Notes: generated by a model from the sequence alone, not told the origin. A stretch of DNA of 64,000 nucleotides from Candidatus Enterococcus moelleringii (GCF_017377575.1 NZ_JAFREM010000033.1:104345-168344), one strand, 5' to 3'. Positions 17,975 to 28,931 are shown, counted from the first letter of the stretch. Translations and numbers: made by a program.

Positions 17975-19165
17975 ATGGCAAAAATGACTGTCAAAGATAT
18001 TGATTTAAAAGATAAAAAAGTCTTAGTACGTGTAGACTTTAATGTTCCTTTAAAAGATGGTGTGATTGGCGATGATACTCGTATCAAAGCAGCACTGCCT
18101 ACTATTAACTACGTAATCGACAACGGTGGGAAAGCAATCTTATTCTCTCACCTTGGACGCGTAAAGACTGATGAAGATAAAGCTGGCAAATCTTTAGCAC
18201 CAGTTGCTAAACGTTTGGGCGAACTTTTAGGTAAAGAAGTAACTTTCGTACCTGAAACTCGTGGTGCTGATTTGGAAGCTACTATCGACAACATGAAAGA
18301 CGGCGACGTAGTTGTCTTTGAAAACACTCGTTTTGAAGATATCGACGGCAAAAAAGAAAGCGGCAATGACGCTGATCTTGGCAAATACTGGGCTTCTTTA
18401 GGCGACGTATTTGTAAATGATGCATTTGGTACGGCTCACCGTGCGCATGCTTCAAACGTTGGGATTGCATCAACAGGTATTCCAACTGTTGCTGGCTTCT
18501 TAATGGAAAAAGAAATCAAATTTATCGGCGAAGCGGTTGAAGAACCAAAACGTCCAATGATCGCAATTTTGGGTGGAGCGAAAGTTTCTGACAAAATCGG
18601 CGTAATCAAAAACTTGATTCCTAAAGCTGACAAAATCTTGATCGGCGGCGGCATGACTTATACTTTCTACAAAGCTAAAGGCATGGAAATCGGCAACTCT
18701 CTAGTTGAAGAAGACAAAGTTGAATTGGCGAAAGAATTAATCGAAGCAGCTGGCGACAAATTAGTTTTACCAGTTGATTCAATTACAGCAGCTGAATTCT
18801 CTAACGATGTACCAACTGAAGAACATGAAGGCGCCGTTCCTAAAGGCCAAATGGGTCTTGACATTGGACCTGAATCAATTGCTTTATTCGCTGAAACCTT
18901 AAAAGGCGCTAAAACAGTTGTATGGAATGGACCAATGGGCGTATTCGAAATGAGCAACTTTGCACGCGGAACAATCGGTGTTTGCGAAGCAATTGCTAAC
19001 TTAGAAGGCGCAACAACAATCATCGGCGGTGGAGATTCTGCAGCGGCAGCAGAACAATTAGGTTTTGCTGACAAATTCACGCACATCTCAACTGGTGGCG
19101 GTGCAAGTCTTGAATTACTAGAAGGTAAAGAATTACCTGGACTTGCTGCAATCAACGACAAATAA
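17975..19165 (+). CDS. pgk: Phosphoglycerate kinase
   Basis: A 396-residue PGK (EC 2.7.2.3), transferring phosphate from 1,3-bisphosphoglycerate to ADP. Visible are the N-terminal substrate-binding [12 protein letters not shown] and SHLGR, the ATP-domain GGAKVSDKI, and the C-terminal [11 protein letters not shown] with [23 protein letters not shown] lies upstream of the ATG. It is part of the glycolytic block gap-pgk-tpiA-eno, highly codon-biased like its neighbours. A hairpin with only a weak T run separates it from tpiA. Confidence 0.98.
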   Translation: MAKMTVKDIDLKDKKVLVRVDFNVPLKDGVIGDDTRIKAALPTINYVIDNGGKAILFSHLGRVKTDEDKAGKSLAPVAKRLGELLGKEVTFVPETRGADLEATIDNMKDGDVVVFENTRFEDIDGKKESGNDADLGKYWASLGDVFVNDAFGTAHRAHASNVGIASTGIPTVAGFLMEKEIKFIGEAVEEPKRPMIAILGGAKVSDKIGVIKNLIPKADKILIGGGMTYTFYKAKGMEIGNSLVEEDKVELAKELIEAAGDKLVLPVDSITAAEFSNDVPTEEHEGAVPKGQMGLDIGPESIALFAETLKGAKTVVWNGPMGVFEMSNFARGTIGVCEAIANLEGATTIIGGGDSAAAAEQLGFADKFTHISTGGGASLELLEGKELPGLAAINDK

Positions 19166-19182
19166 TTATTTTTGCGAGGAAT

Positions 19183-19207
19183 GAAGCGAACTATTCGCTT
19201 CGTTTCT
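19183..19207 (+). terminator. Hairpin between pgk and tpiA, weak terminator or processing site
   Basis: A perfect 8-bp stem GAAGCGAA/TTCGCTTC (19183-19190 with 19194-19201) with a three-base loop, followed by GTTTCTT. The T run is poor, so it may instead stabilise mRNA ends or set the relative levels of pgk and tpiA. Confidence 0.5.
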
Positions 19208-19228
19208 TGCGGAAAATTAGTATTTTAA

Positions 19229-20005
<777 letters not shown>

Positions 20006-20067
20006 ATTCGTCAAATAAGACAATTTTGATTGCAACTGTGGTCGTTTTTGACTAATATTGGTTATGA

Positions 20068-21429
<1,362 letters not shown>

Positions 21430-21454
21430 TTTTTACTGAAAATTGGATCGTTAA

Positions 21455-21490
21455 GGCCCGTTTATCTTTCGAGATAGCGGGTCTTTTTTT
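21455..21490 (+). terminator. eno terminator
   Basis: A CCCG...TTTATCT / AGATAG-CGGG stem with a TTCG tetraloop, then eight T. Confidence 0.9.
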
Positions 21491-21620
21491 GCCAGTTCCA
21501 CTTTTCGCAGTTTAGTGAAGCAAGTTCGTCAAATAAACAATTTTCAACTTATATCAGGTTAGAGCATTTTAGTGGAATGGTATGTGAACGACAATTAGAC
21601 TCATTAATACGAGCTAGCTA
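21491..21620 (+). repeat. Diverged single copy of the 159-bp intergenic repeat
   Basis: It begins GCCAGTTCCACTTTTCGCAG directly after the eno terminator T run. It later contains TAGTGGAATGGTATG and ends at GAGCTAGCTA before another CCAGTTC, the same landmarks in the same order as the tandem units at 30648-31141, but about 30 bases shorter. No coding frame. The rest of the gap to 21903 holds a cre-like site and no gene. Confidence 0.65.
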
Positions 21621-21769
21621 CCAGTTCAACCTTGCACTCCGCATGGCGCAGACTAGACATCACTATGTAACATCCCTAAACTAGACGTTCCCCTAAAATA
21701 CTCGCCTAAAATTACTCTTTTTTACAATTATTAACTCTTTTTCTTTGCTAAATTGAAAGTAAGAAATGA

Positions 21770-21785
21770 TTGATAGCGTTTACTT
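21770..21785 (+). promoter_or_regulatory. cre-like site upstream of the nitrilase gene
   Basis: TTGATAGCGTTTACTT matches the CcpA consensus WTGNNARCGNWWWCAW with one mismatch at the penultimate position. It suggests carbon-catabolite control of the downstream amidase. By eye only. Confidence 0.4.
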
Positions 21786-21903
21786 CGTTGGTAGGTAAGG
21801 GAGGTTTAGAAAAGATTAGTTCGGCGAAGGTACGTTTATTTTGTCATCAGTTTTGGATGATCGGAGATTAGACAACTAAACTTTTAATACGGGAGGAAAG
21901 GTT

Positions 21904-22821
21904 ATGAATGTAGGAAATTGTTTTCCGTTAAATGGAAAAATTGAAACGGAATGTTTAAGTGTGGCACTTTTTCAGATGAAACTAGCAGTAGTTCCGAAAA
22001 CACGAGAAGAAGTCATGCAGAATGTAGATAAAATAATTGAGTGGATCGATCGAGCGATTACAGGATTTCCAGGAATCGACATGATTGTCACACCTGAAGC
22101 TTCTTTGAACGGGGTGGGACCGCACGCCTCACTGTGCTGTATTACGCTAGACGGACCTGAACTTAAACGGCTGAAGGAAGTTTGCAAGGAATATCAAATT
22201 TGGTTGGTAGTGGGGGCCTGCGTAGATGAAAAGGATGGAAACTTCTATAAAAATTGCGCGATCACTATTAATGATCAGGGGGAGATTGTCGATATTTATC
22301 GCAAGGTGACACCTTGGAATCCGGTTGAGCCTTCGAGTCCGGGGGATGAGATTCGGGTGTTTGAAGGTCCGAAGGGTGCACGGATTGCTTCGATTATTTG
22401 TTCTGATGGTGACTATCAGGACAATTGGCGAGAAGCGGCATCGAAGGGTGCGAATGTAGTTCTGCGTTTAACGACCTACATGACACCGTTTGAAAATCAA
22501 TACGAGCTGACCAATCGGGCAGGTGCTTATTTCAACAAGGTATATGTGGTAGCCGCGAATAATTCGGAGATGGATGAGTGCTATTCGTTATTTGGCCGCA
22601 GCATGGTAGTTAATCCGGAAGGGGATATTATCGCTCAGGCACCAGTGGGAATTCCCTATATTTTTAAGGCAGATCTTTATCCTGGCTTATGTGATGCAAT
22701 TCAGCAGCAGGCATTGATGGGGAATTTACTTTGGTTACGAAACCACCGCGGTGCGGCGTCGCCTGATACCCATGGACTGGGCCGAGACTCGGCGATGTAC
22801 ACCTATTTAGATGAAAAGTAA
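21904..22821 (+). CDS. Nitrilase-superfamily amidase, formamidase-like
   Basis: A 305-residue carbon-nitrogen hydrolase. The Glu-Lys-Cys triad is visible: Glu in VTPEASLNG, Lys in YRKVTPWNP, Cys in SIICSDGDYQDNWREAA. The fold continues with ANVVLRLTTYM and a GRSMVVNPEGD segment. The wording around Lys and Cys, and the length, fit aliphatic amidase/formamidase (AmiF, AmiE) rather than NAD synthetase or carbamylputrescine types, so release of ammonia from formamide or a short amide is likely. The start has GGGAGGAAAG upstream. A small gene follows after 24 bases, and a cre-like site lies 120 bases upstream. Confidence 0.82.
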   Translation: MNVGNCFPLNGKIETECLSVALFQMKLAVVPKTREEVMQNVDKIIEWIDRAITGFPGIDMIVTPEASLNGVGPHASLCCITLDGPELKRLKEVCKEYQIWLVVGACVDEKDGNFYKNCAITINDQGEIVDIYRKVTPWNPVEPSSPGDEIRVFEGPKGARIASIICSDGDYQDNWREAASKGANVVLRLTTYMTPFENQYELTNRAGAYFNKVYVVAANNSEMDECYSLFGRSMVVNPEGDIIAQAPVGIPYIFKADLYPGLCDAIQQQALMGNLLWLRNHRGAASPDTHGLGRDSAMYTYLDEK

Positions 22822-22845
22822 TTAGCAGCGAGAGGAGGTAAAACG

Positions 22846-23106
22846 ATGGGATTTCCGAATATTGGCATGCACTATTTTGTGAAGGCCTTCAATCAATTGG
22901 ACGTGCGTTTTCCCGTGACAAAAAAGGAGTTGATTGAAAAAGCTGGCGATATTCAAGTGAAAACTTGGGAGGATCAATACACTCCATTAAAAGAAATTTT
23001 CGAATCCATGGCACCGGAAGACTATCCAAATGGGACAGCCTTCATGTGTGCTTATACTTCGGCAAATTTACAAATGCCGAAGAGAGCTTTTTTAGAAAAC
23101 AAATAG
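22846..23106 (+). CDS. Small protein downstream of the formamidase-like gene, DUF2795-like
   Basis: An 86-residue soluble protein with a good ribosome-binding site (AGAGGAGGT) 24 bases after the amidase, so probably in one operon. The middle part ([14 protein letters not shown], then a helix and PEDYPNG) resembles the small helical DUF2795 domain, in which a PxTKxELI helix and a DYxxP end are typical. No catalytic residues are seen. The pairing suggests an accessory or regulatory partner of the amidase, an inference from position only. Confidence 0.6.
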   Translation: MGFPNIGMHYFVKAFNQLDVRFPVTKKELIEKAGDIQVKTWEDQYTPLKEIFESMAPEDYPNGTAFMCAYTSANLQMPKRAFLENK

Positions 23107-23120
23107 TTGTAAAGCTTGAA

Positions 23121-23150
23121 GGGACGAAGTCAAACGGCTTCGTTCTTTTA
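23121..23150 (+). terminator. Terminator of the amidase operon
   Basis: A 10-bp stem GGACGAAGTC/GGCTTCGTTC with wobble pairs, then TTTT. It overlaps the stop codon of the convergent minus-strand gene. Confidence 0.75.
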
Positions 23151-23810
23151 TAATACCCAGGCATGCAAGCCGTAAGCTGCTAAAGCTAGGGAGATCAAGA
23201 CTAGCATTGGCGGCACCAAATATCTCAACACCCAATGAATCAGCTGATTGAATTTGTTGTAAAAAACGGTTAGTTTGTCTTCAAAATAAATGGAGAAAAT
23301 GTAAATCAGCAATAAGGGTGCTATATAGATGACGTTATAAATCGCCAGCAACACAGCAACTATACCAAAGGACAGTTGATAAGACACCAGCAAGCCTAAG
23401 AAGGCAAAGTAAGGAAGGGCGCTGGACAATTCCAAGACACAGGCCAACACGCCTAAGAAGAACAGCTTGGTGGCATTTAGATTAGTGACTTTCTTTTCTT
23501 CCTGTTTTTCGTTTTCCTTTTTCCTAAAAACAAAATAGATAATCCCTAGGGCAGCTAAAAGGGCCGCGGTAGGCAGAAACATTGGAAAGCGTTGAACAAA
23601 CTCTTGGTAAAAGCGCACGAACAGCTGGTTGATTCCTTGATAAAAAAGCAGTCCGGCTAAGAAGTTGGTTAACCCAATCCCCACGATGAAACTGCGGATA
23701 TCTTTTTTCTTTTTGCTGAGGGCTTGGAAGGACAGCTGCTGCGCGATGGCAACGGGATTTAAACTGTCTAAAGCACTGGTAACAAAGGTCATACTTAAAA
23801 TGGCAAACAT
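23148..23810 (-). CDS. Polytopic membrane protein, GAP/LysE-superfamily-like exporter
   Basis: A 220-residue protein with about six hydrophobic segments. The first contains the pattern TSALDSLNPVAIAQQ, like the DSLNP/NPC signature of CcdA, cadmium-transporter and GAP (LysE superfamily) proteins. A basic cytoplasmic loop (about 116-125, RKKENEKQEEKK) divides it into two halves of three helices, as in that superfamily. The substrate is not readable. ATG 23810 is chosen because AGGAGGAAAAATT precedes it. It is preceded by a structured leader with a terminator hairpin and a leader peptide, so its expression is probably inducible. Confidence 0.68.
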   Translation of the reverse strand: MFAILSMTFVTSALDSLNPVAIAQQLSFQALSKKKKDIRSFIVGIGLTNFLAGLLFYQGINQLFVRFYQEFVQRFPMFLPTAALLAALGIIYFVFRKKENEKQEEKKVTNLNATKLFFLGVLACVLELSSALPYFAFLGLLVSYQLSFGIVAVLLAIYNVIYIAPLLLIYIFSIYFEDKLTVFYNKFNQLIHWVLRYLVPPMLVLISLALAAYGLHAWVL

Positions 23811-23852
23811 AATTTTTCCTCCTACTATTACGTGAGTAAACTGCCGACAAAC

Positions 23853-23908
23853 AAAAAAAGAGCATCTTAACTGCACCACAATGGCCTAAGTGCAGGTAAA
23901 ATACTCTT
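23853..23908 (-). terminator. Leader terminator (attenuator) before the GAP/LysE-like gene
   Basis: On the minus strand a long hairpin (5' arm 23890-23908, 3' arm 23858-23876, about 18 pairs with wobbles) is followed by seven T, 40 bases before the gene's ribosome-binding site and after its promoter. A terminator placed between a promoter and its gene is an attenuator design. Confidence 0.72.
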
Positions 23909-23926
23909 GTGTCCGGCGACACGCAT
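23867..23926 (-). CDS. Leader peptide within the attenuator, 19 residues
   Basis: The minus-strand ATG 23926 is preceded by GGAAAGAG (five-base spacing) and encodes MRVAGHKSILPALRPLWCS, with stop TAA at 23867-23869. The coding span covers the 5' hairpin (GTGTC/GACAC) and both arms of the terminator, so a ribosome stalled on it would prevent the terminator from forming. Position, ribosome-binding site and overlap support a regulatory leader peptide. The inducing signal is not readable. The length is short enough that chance cannot be excluded. Confidence 0.5.
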   Translation of the reverse strand: MRVAGHKSILPALRPLWCS

Positions 23927-23943
23927 TTGTTCTCTTTCCTTGA

Positions 23944-23972
23944 ACTATAGCAAATTTTTTCAAAGAAGGCAA
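23944..23972 (-). promoter_or_regulatory. Minus-strand promoter of the attenuated membrane-protein gene
   Basis: On the minus strand TTGCCT (23967-23972), a 17-base spacer and TATAGT (23944-23949). It overlaps a divergent promoter for the YueI homologue. Confidence 0.7.
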
Positions 23973-23978
23973 ACTTTT

Positions 23979-23987
23979 TGCTATACT
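23979..23987 (+). promoter_or_regulatory. Extended -10 promoter for the YueI homologue
   Basis: TGC-TATACT (23979-23987) is an extended -10, 34 bases before the ATG. The -35 is weak. Confidence 0.5.
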
Positions 23988-24020
23988 AGGTATCCGAAGT
24001 AAAAATGAGGAAGTGAAAAA

Positions 24021-24473
24021 ATGGCAGAGGATAATTTGAAAAAGCACTTGGATGCCGGGCGTTATGGTTCGCCGAAAATCAATCCAGACGAGCAGCGGGA
24101 ATACTTAGGTACCTTTAGAGAACGCTGTTTATTAAGCATGACCATTAAGGAAATGCGAGACAAGGACAATGAAGCCGGCTTGCTGCTGGAGATCCAAAAA
24201 GAACCAACGGCGCGACTGTTGATTAATGGGGCAATTTCTACTTCGCTGCAGCAGCGCTATATGAGTATTGCAACGAAACAAAACATTGATTTTACGATTG
24301 TCAGCGATGCAGTGGCGGATAATGATTCAAAAATCGGCTTGCTGGTGGTAGCGGATTATGCAGTAAATTTACCGGTTATTGATGTGGAAGAAAAATATCC
24401 AGAGCTGCAGAAGGATGATGAAAGCGAAAAGCCGAAGGAGAAATCCAGTTTTTGGAATCGTTTGTTTAAATAA
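24021..24473 (+). CDS. YueI-family protein (DUF1694)
   Basis: A 150-residue cytoplasmic protein of the DUF1694/YueI family. The conserved N-terminal block is present (REYLGTFRERCLLSMTIKEM), then a central Rossmann-like alternation ending with IGLLVVADYAVNLP. The C-terminus is a charged tail closing with SFWNRLFK. Family function is unknown; the fold is compared with ribosomal L7Ae-like proteins, which I cannot verify here. GAGGAAGTG lies upstream. It is monocistronic, with the pyrG promoter starting about 30 bases after the stop. Confidence 0.82.
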   Translation: MAEDNLKKHLDAGRYGSPKINPDEQREYLGTFRERCLLSMTIKEMRDKDNEAGLLLEIQKEPTARLLINGAISTSLQQRYMSIATKQNIDFTIVSDAVADNDSKIGLLVVADYAVNLPVIDVEEKYPELQKDDESEKPKEKSSFWNRLFK

Positions 24474-24501
24474 GAATTTCTTTAGTAGTCTTTTTAAGGT
24501 G

Positions 24502-24530
24502 TTGACTTTTACGGCTATAGTAGGTATTAT
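24502..24530 (+). promoter_or_regulatory. pyrG promoter
   Basis: TTGACT (24502-24507), 17-base spacer, TATTAT (24525-24530). The predicted +1 is the first G of GGGC at 24538. Confidence 0.8.
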
Positions 24531-24537
24531 ACTGCTT

Positions 24538-24616
24538 GGGCACCCTTTTAAGAGGGGTCAGAAGTTTAGTAAATTTTCGCTCCCTATTCATTTGGATAGG
24601 GAGCTTTTCTTTATTT
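24538..24616 (+). promoter_or_regulatory. pyrG CTP-sensing attenuator leader
   Basis: The initially transcribed sequence is GGGC (24538-24541), followed 37 bases later by a terminator hairpin (24579-24589 with 24594-24604, 11 bp) whose 5' arm starts GCTCCC, then a T-rich run. In Bacillus and Lactococcus pyrG, low CTP makes polymerase stall after GGG and add extra G residues, which then pair with the C/U-rich 5' arm and prevent termination. All the parts needed for that mechanism are here. Confidence 0.85.
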
Positions 24617-24660
24617 TCTAGGCTTTTCCTGCAAATTACAATGAGGGAGTTTTTTCATTT

Positions 24661-26271
24661 ATGACAAAGTATATTTTTGTAACTGGCGGCGTTGTTTCTT
24701 CTATCGGTAAAGGGATCGTAGCAGCATCACTTGGTCGCTTGTTGAAGAACCGTGGGTTAAAGGTAACGATTCAGAAATTTGATCCTTACATCAACGTAGA
24801 CCCAGGTACGATGAGTCCATACCAGCACGGGGAGGTTTTTGTTACCGATGATGGTGCTGAAACTGATTTGGACTTGGGACACTATGAACGATTCATTGAT
24901 ATCAATTTGAATCAATACTCCAACGTGACAACAGGAAAAATCTATTCTGAAGTAATTCGCAAAGAACGTAAAGGCGAATACTTAGGAGCAACTGTTCAAG
25001 TAATTCCGCATATTACCAATGAAATCAAATCGAAAATTATGCGGGCAGCAAGTATGACAGACTCAGACGTCATCATCACTGAAGTTGGCGGAACTGTTGG
25101 GGATATCGAATCCTTGCCATTTTTGGAAGCTTTGCGTCAAATGAAGGCAGATGTGGGTGCGGACAACGTGATGTATATTCACACCACTTTGATTCCTTAC
25201 TTAAAGGCTGCTGGTGAAATGAAAACTAAACCAACCCAACACAGCGTAAAAGAATTACGTGGCTTAGGGATTCAGCCAAATATTTTGGTTGTACGGACGG
25301 AATTACCAGTTTCTCAAGGTACCAAAAACAAATTGGCACAATTCTGTGATGTGGCACCAGAAGCGGTTATCGAATCTCGTGACGTTGAAACATTGTATTC
25401 CATTCCATTGGCTTTACAAGCACAAGGCATGGATCAATTTGTATTAGATCATTTGAAGCTGGAAGCACCAGAAGCGGATATGTCTGAATGGCGTGCGTTG
25501 GAAGAAAAAGTACTAAACTTGAAGAAGAAAACCAAAATTGCTTTGGTTGGTAAATATGTTGAATTGCCAGATGCTTACATTTCAGTAGTGGAAGCTTTGA
25601 AACACTCCGGCTTTGCTTTTGATTCAGATATTGAAATCAACTGGATTAAATCACAAGAGTTAACCAAAGATAACGTAGCTGAGCAATTAAGCGATGCGGA
25701 TGGTATTTTAGTTCCTGGCGGCTTTGGTGATCGGGGAATCGAAGGCAAAATTGAAGCGATTCGTTATGCCCGCGAAAACGATATTCCGTTCCTTGGTATC
25801 TGCTTAGGGATGCAAATGGCCTGTGTTGAGTTTGCCCGTAATGTGGCAGGCTTGGAAGATGCGAATTCAGCTGAAACTGTTCCAGATACACCAAACAACA
25901 TTATCGATTTAATGGCGGATCAAGAAAACGTAGAAAACTTAGGTGGAACCTTGCGTTTAGGCTTATACCCATGTAAATTGAAAAAAGGCACTAAGACAGC
26001 TGCTGCTTATGACAATAAAGAAGTGATTCAAGAACGTCACCGTCATCGTTATGAATTTAACAACGGCTACCGTCAATTGTTTGAAGATTTAGGCATGGTC
26101 TTTTCAGGGGTTTCACCAGACAATCGTTTGGTAGAAATCGTGGAATTACCAGAGAAGAAATTCTTTGTGGGCTGCCAGTTCCATCCAGAATTAATTTCTC
26201 GTCCGAATCGTCCACAACCATTGATCAAAGCCTTTGTGGGAGCGTCATTAAAAAACAAAGAAGAAAAGTAA
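24661..26271 (+). CDS. pyrG: CTP synthase
   Basis: A 536-residue CTP synthase (EC 6.3.4.2), amidating UTP to CTP with glutamine and ATP. The N-terminal synthase domain opens [18 protein letters not shown] with the P-loop-like KG; the C-terminal class I glutaminase domain carries Cys381 in GICLGMQ and the His/Glu pair in CQFHPEL. The length is standard. It is transcribed from a promoter with a CTP-sensitive attenuator leader. fba follows with a separate promoter. Confidence 0.97.
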   Translation: MTKYIFVTGGVVSSIGKGIVAASLGRLLKNRGLKVTIQKFDPYINVDPGTMSPYQHGEVFVTDDGAETDLDLGHYERFIDINLNQYSNVTTGKIYSEVIRKERKGEYLGATVQVIPHITNEIKSKIMRAASMTDSDVIITEVGGTVGDIESLPFLEALRQMKADVGADNVMYIHTTLIPYLKAAGEMKTKPTQHSVKELRGLGIQPNILVVRTELPVSQGTKNKLAQFCDVAPEAVIESRDVETLYSIPLALQAQGMDQFVLDHLKLEAPEADMSEWRALEEKVLNLKKKTKIALVGKYVELPDAYISVVEALKHSGFAFDSDIEINWIKSQELTKDNVAEQLSDADGILVPGGFGDRGIEGKIEAIRYARENDIPFLGICLGMQMACVEFARNVAGLEDANSAETVPDTPNNIIDLMADQENVENLGGTLRLGLYPCKLKKGTKTAAAYDNKEVIQERHRHRYEFNNGYRQLFEDLGMVFSGVSPDNRLVEIVELPEKKFFVGCQFHPELISRPNRPQPLIKAFVGASLKNKEEK

Positions 26272-26277
26272 GGATTC

Positions 26278-26310
26278 GACTGAAATAGCGATGGCTATTT
26301 CAGTCTTTTT
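26278..26310 (+). terminator. pyrG terminator
   Basis: A 12-bp stem GACTGAAATAGC/GCTATTTCAGTC with a short loop and six T. Confidence 0.92.
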
Positions 26311-26374
26311 TACTAAAAAAACAGTCAAGTCATAAGAAATATTGAATGTAAAGGCTTTTAAGGATGGATAGTAG

Positions 26375-26403
26375 TAGCAATATGGGGGAATCTTTGTTAA
26401 AAT
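26375..26403 (+). promoter_or_regulatory. Candidate fba promoter
   Basis: An extended -10 TGT-TAAAAT (TG at 26395-26396, TAAAAT at 26398-26403) with a weak -35 TAGCAA 17 bases before it. Confidence 0.45.
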
Positions 26404-26460
26404 TAGATCGTTAGTTAAGACGATGTCTTAGCCAAAAAGATTACTTAGGAGGAATTTTAT

Positions 26461-27330
26461 ATGCCAGTAGTATCAGGAGCTGAATTTTTAAAAGCTGCAC
26501 GTCAAGGCGGATACGCAGTCGGTGGATTTAACACAAACAACTTAGAATGGACGCAAGCAATCTTGCGCGCGGCTGAAGCGAAAAAAGCACCCGTTCTAAT
26601 CCAAACTTCAATGGGCGCTGCGAAATACATGGGCGGATACAAAGTTGCTAAAGATATCGTTTGCAACTTAGTAGATTCTATGAACATCACTGTTCCAGTT
26701 GCTATCCACTTAGACCACGGTTCTTACGAAGCTGCTTTAGAATGTATCGAAGTTGGCTACACTTCAGTTATGTTCGATGGTTCTCATTTACCATTCGAAG
26801 AAAACTTGAAATTGGCTAAAGACGTTGTAGAAAAAGCTCACGCTAAAGGCGTTTCAGTTGAATGTGAAGTTGGTTCAATTGGTGGAGAAGAAGACGGAAT
26901 CATCGGTGCTGGCGAATTAGCTGACATTGACGAATGTGTACAAATGGTTGGCACAGGTATCGACTACCTAGCATGTGGTATCGGTAATATTCATGGTGTA
27001 TACCCTGAAAACTGGAAAGGCCTAGCATTTGATCACTTACAAGCAATTGCTGATGCTGTAGGTTCTGATGTACCATTAGTATTACATGGTGGATCTGGTA
27101 TTCCTCAAGAACAAATCCAAAAAGCTATTTCAATGGGTGTTTCTAAAGTAAACGTAAATACTGAATTCCAATTGTCATTTGCTAAAGCGACTCGTGAATA
27201 TATCGAAGCTGGCAAAGATAAAGAAGGTAAAGGATTTGACCCTCGTAAATTGTTAGCACCAGGTGTTGCAGCTATCGTTAAAGATGCTGAAGAACACATT
27301 GACTGGTTTGGTTCAGCAAACAAAGGTTAA
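26461..27330 (+). CDS. fba: Class II fructose-bisphosphate aldolase
   Basis: A 289-residue zinc-dependent aldolase (EC 4.1.2.13), cleaving fructose-1,6-bisphosphate to DHAP and glyceraldehyde-3-phosphate. The zinc and catalytic segments are visible: IHLDHGSYEAA, the acidic VECEVGSIGGEEDG, GIGNIHGVY, and LVLHGGSGIP, with the NVNTEFQ phosphate-binding part after it. The ribosome-binding site is AGGAGGAA. Codon use is highly biased, as in the gap-eno block. It lies between pyrG and murZ, as in Bacillus, but without the transaldolase gene. Confidence 0.97.
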   Translation: MPVVSGAEFLKAARQGGYAVGGFNTNNLEWTQAILRAAEAKKAPVLIQTSMGAAKYMGGYKVAKDIVCNLVDSMNITVPVAIHLDHGSYEAALECIEVGYTSVMFDGSHLPFEENLKLAKDVVEKAHAKGVSVECEVGSIGGEEDGIIGAGELADIDECVQMVGTGIDYLACGIGNIHGVYPENWKGLAFDHLQAIADAVGSDVPLVLHGGSGIPQEQIQKAISMGVSKVNVNTEFQLSFAKATREYIEAGKDKEGKGFDPRKLLAPGVAAIVKDAEEHIDWFGSANKG

Positions 27331-27357
27331 TCAAATCTCAAAAGTAGATAGAATCAA

Positions 27358-27388
27358 GGGCTGCTAAGCTTAGCAGTCCTTTTTTTTG
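27358..27388 (+). terminator. fba terminator
   Basis: A 10-bp stem GGGCTGCTAA/TTAGCAGTCC and eight T. A second weaker hairpin with a T run follows at about 27405-27435. Confidence 0.9.
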
Positions 27389-27581
27389 CGTTTGCTAGTA
27401 AAAAGCCTCAGATTTAGGATCTGGATTTTTTATTATGAAAAATTTATGTCTCTAACTGGAATCTGGTGAAATTGACATCGTTTTGTTAGTATGACGGCAT
27501 AATATTTCTCGATTTCAACTAAAAAGTTATCCTTGCGGCTAAACCTTTTTTACTTTACTGTATGAATTTGTGTGTACTGTC

Positions 27582-27610
27582 TTTTTTAGTGAAGGGATAT
27601 GTGCTAAAAT
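27582..27610 (+). promoter_or_regulatory. Candidate murZ-rho promoter
   Basis: An extended -10 TGC-TAAAAT (TAAAAT 27605-27610) with a T-rich -35 region, 50 bases before the murZ start. Nothing else is seen in the gap 27435-27659. Confidence 0.45.
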
Positions 27611-27659
27611 GAAAGATGGTCTACATGTAAAATGTAAATAACTTAATAGGTGAATATAG

Positions 27660-28931
27660 ATGAAAAAAATAGAGATTCATGGCGGAAAGCCATTAAAAGG
27701 TGAAGTAACAATCAGCGGGGCTAAAAACAGCGCCGTTGCTTTAATTCCAGCAGCAATCATGGCGGATTCTCCCGTCGTTTTAGAAGGCGTACCAGACATT
27801 CAAGACGTCCACTCATTGATCGAAATTTTGGAGATTATGGGGGCGACGGTGAAATTTGAAGACAATCGCATGGAGATTGATCCTAGTAAGATTGTTTCCA
27901 TTCCGATGCCAAGCGGAAAAATTAATTCTTTGCGTGCTTCTTACTACTTCATGGGAGCTTTGTTAGGCAAGTTCGGTGAGGCGGTCGTTGGTTTGCCGGG
28001 CGGCTGTTTTTTAGGCCCGCGTCCCATCGATTTGCATATTAAAGGATTTGAAAGCTTAGGTGCCGATGTCGCAAATGAACATGGGGTTATTTACCTACGC
28101 ACCGAAGAAGAAGGTTTAAGAGGCGATCGGATCTTTATGGATGTGGTCTCAATTGGTGCCACCATTAATGTCATGCTGGCAGCGGTTAAAGCCAAAGGCA
28201 AAACGATTATCGAAAACGCGGCTCGCGAACCAGAAATTATTGATGTGGCGACTTTGTTAAACAACATGGGTGCTAAAATTCGCGGAGCTGGTACCGATGA
28301 AATTCGGATTGAAGGCGTGGATGAGCTGCACGGCTGCATTCATTCGATTATTCCTGACCGGATTGAAGCGGGAACCTATCTTTCTTTAGCAGCTTCTATC
28401 GGCCAAGGGATCAAGATCAACAACGTCATTTATGAGCATATTGAAAGCTTTATTGCTAAGCTGGAGGAAATGGGCGTAAAAATGAATATTTCCGAAGACA
28501 GCATTGAAGTATTGCCATCAGAAGGCTTAAAGGCGGTTGATATTACCACCTCGCCTTACCCGGGCTTTGCGACGGACTTGCAGCAGCCGATTACTCCGTT
28601 GTTATTAACGGCTGGTGGTACTGCTGAGATTACCGACACCATCTATTCTAAGCGGATTAATCATATTCCTGAGCTGGTAAGAATGGGTGCGGATGCCAGT
28701 GTTGAAGGCAATATAATTGTGATAAACGGTCCTGCCAAGCTGCATGGTGCAGAGGTTGTTGCCTCTGATTTGCGTGCTGGAGCTTGTTTAGTGATTGCCG
28801 GACTAATGGCTGAAGGAAAAACGACAATTTTTAATGTCGAGTATATATTGCGGGGATACGATCACATTATTGATAAACTAACCGCATTAGGAGCTACAAT
28901 TGAAATGATTGAGGAAGAGGAAAACGTATGA
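27660..28931 (+). CDS. murZ: UDP-N-acetylglucosamine 1-carboxyvinyltransferase (MurA2/MurZ type)
   Basis: A 423-residue enolpyruvyl transferase (EC 2.5.1.7) for the first committed step of peptidoglycan synthesis. It has the Lys-Asn pair in [13 protein letters not shown], the catalytic and fosfomycin-target Cys116 in [20 protein letters not shown], and an Asp in [11 protein letters not shown]. Low-GC Gram-positives carry two paralogues; the position directly before rho and after fba is that of murZ (murAB) in Bacillus. The stop overlaps the rho start by four bases (ATGA). Confidence 0.95.
   Translation: MKKIEIHGGKPLKGEVTISGAKNSAVALIPAAIMADSPVVLEGVPDIQDVHSLIEILEIMGATVKFEDNRMEIDPSKIVSIPMPSGKINSLRASYYFMGALLGKFGEAVVGLPGGCFLGPRPIDLHIKGFESLGADVANEHGVIYLRTEEEGLRGDRIFMDVVSIGATINVMLAAVKAKGKTIIENAAREPEIIDVATLLNNMGAKIRGAGTDEIRIEGVDELHGCIHSIIPDRIEAGTYLSLAASIGQGIKINNVIYEHIESFIAKLEEMGVKMNISEDSIEVLPSEGLKAVDITTSPYPGFATDLQQPITPLLLTAGGTAEITDTIYSKRINHIPELVRMGADASVEGNIIVINGPAKLHGAEVVASDLRAGACLVIAGLMAEGKTTIFNVEYILRGYDHIIDKLTALGATIEMIEEEENV

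Noticed and set aside
18667..19161. 164-residue minus-strand frame opposite pgk, and similar long antisense frames in gap and ffh
   Set aside because: They arise from the biased codon use of highly expressed genes on the other strand.
23524..23922. 132-residue minus-strand frame starting GTG in the attenuator leader
   Set aside because: It runs out of frame through the membrane-protein gene and passes the terminator; no ribosome-binding site suits the GTG. The 19-codon ATG frame is better placed.
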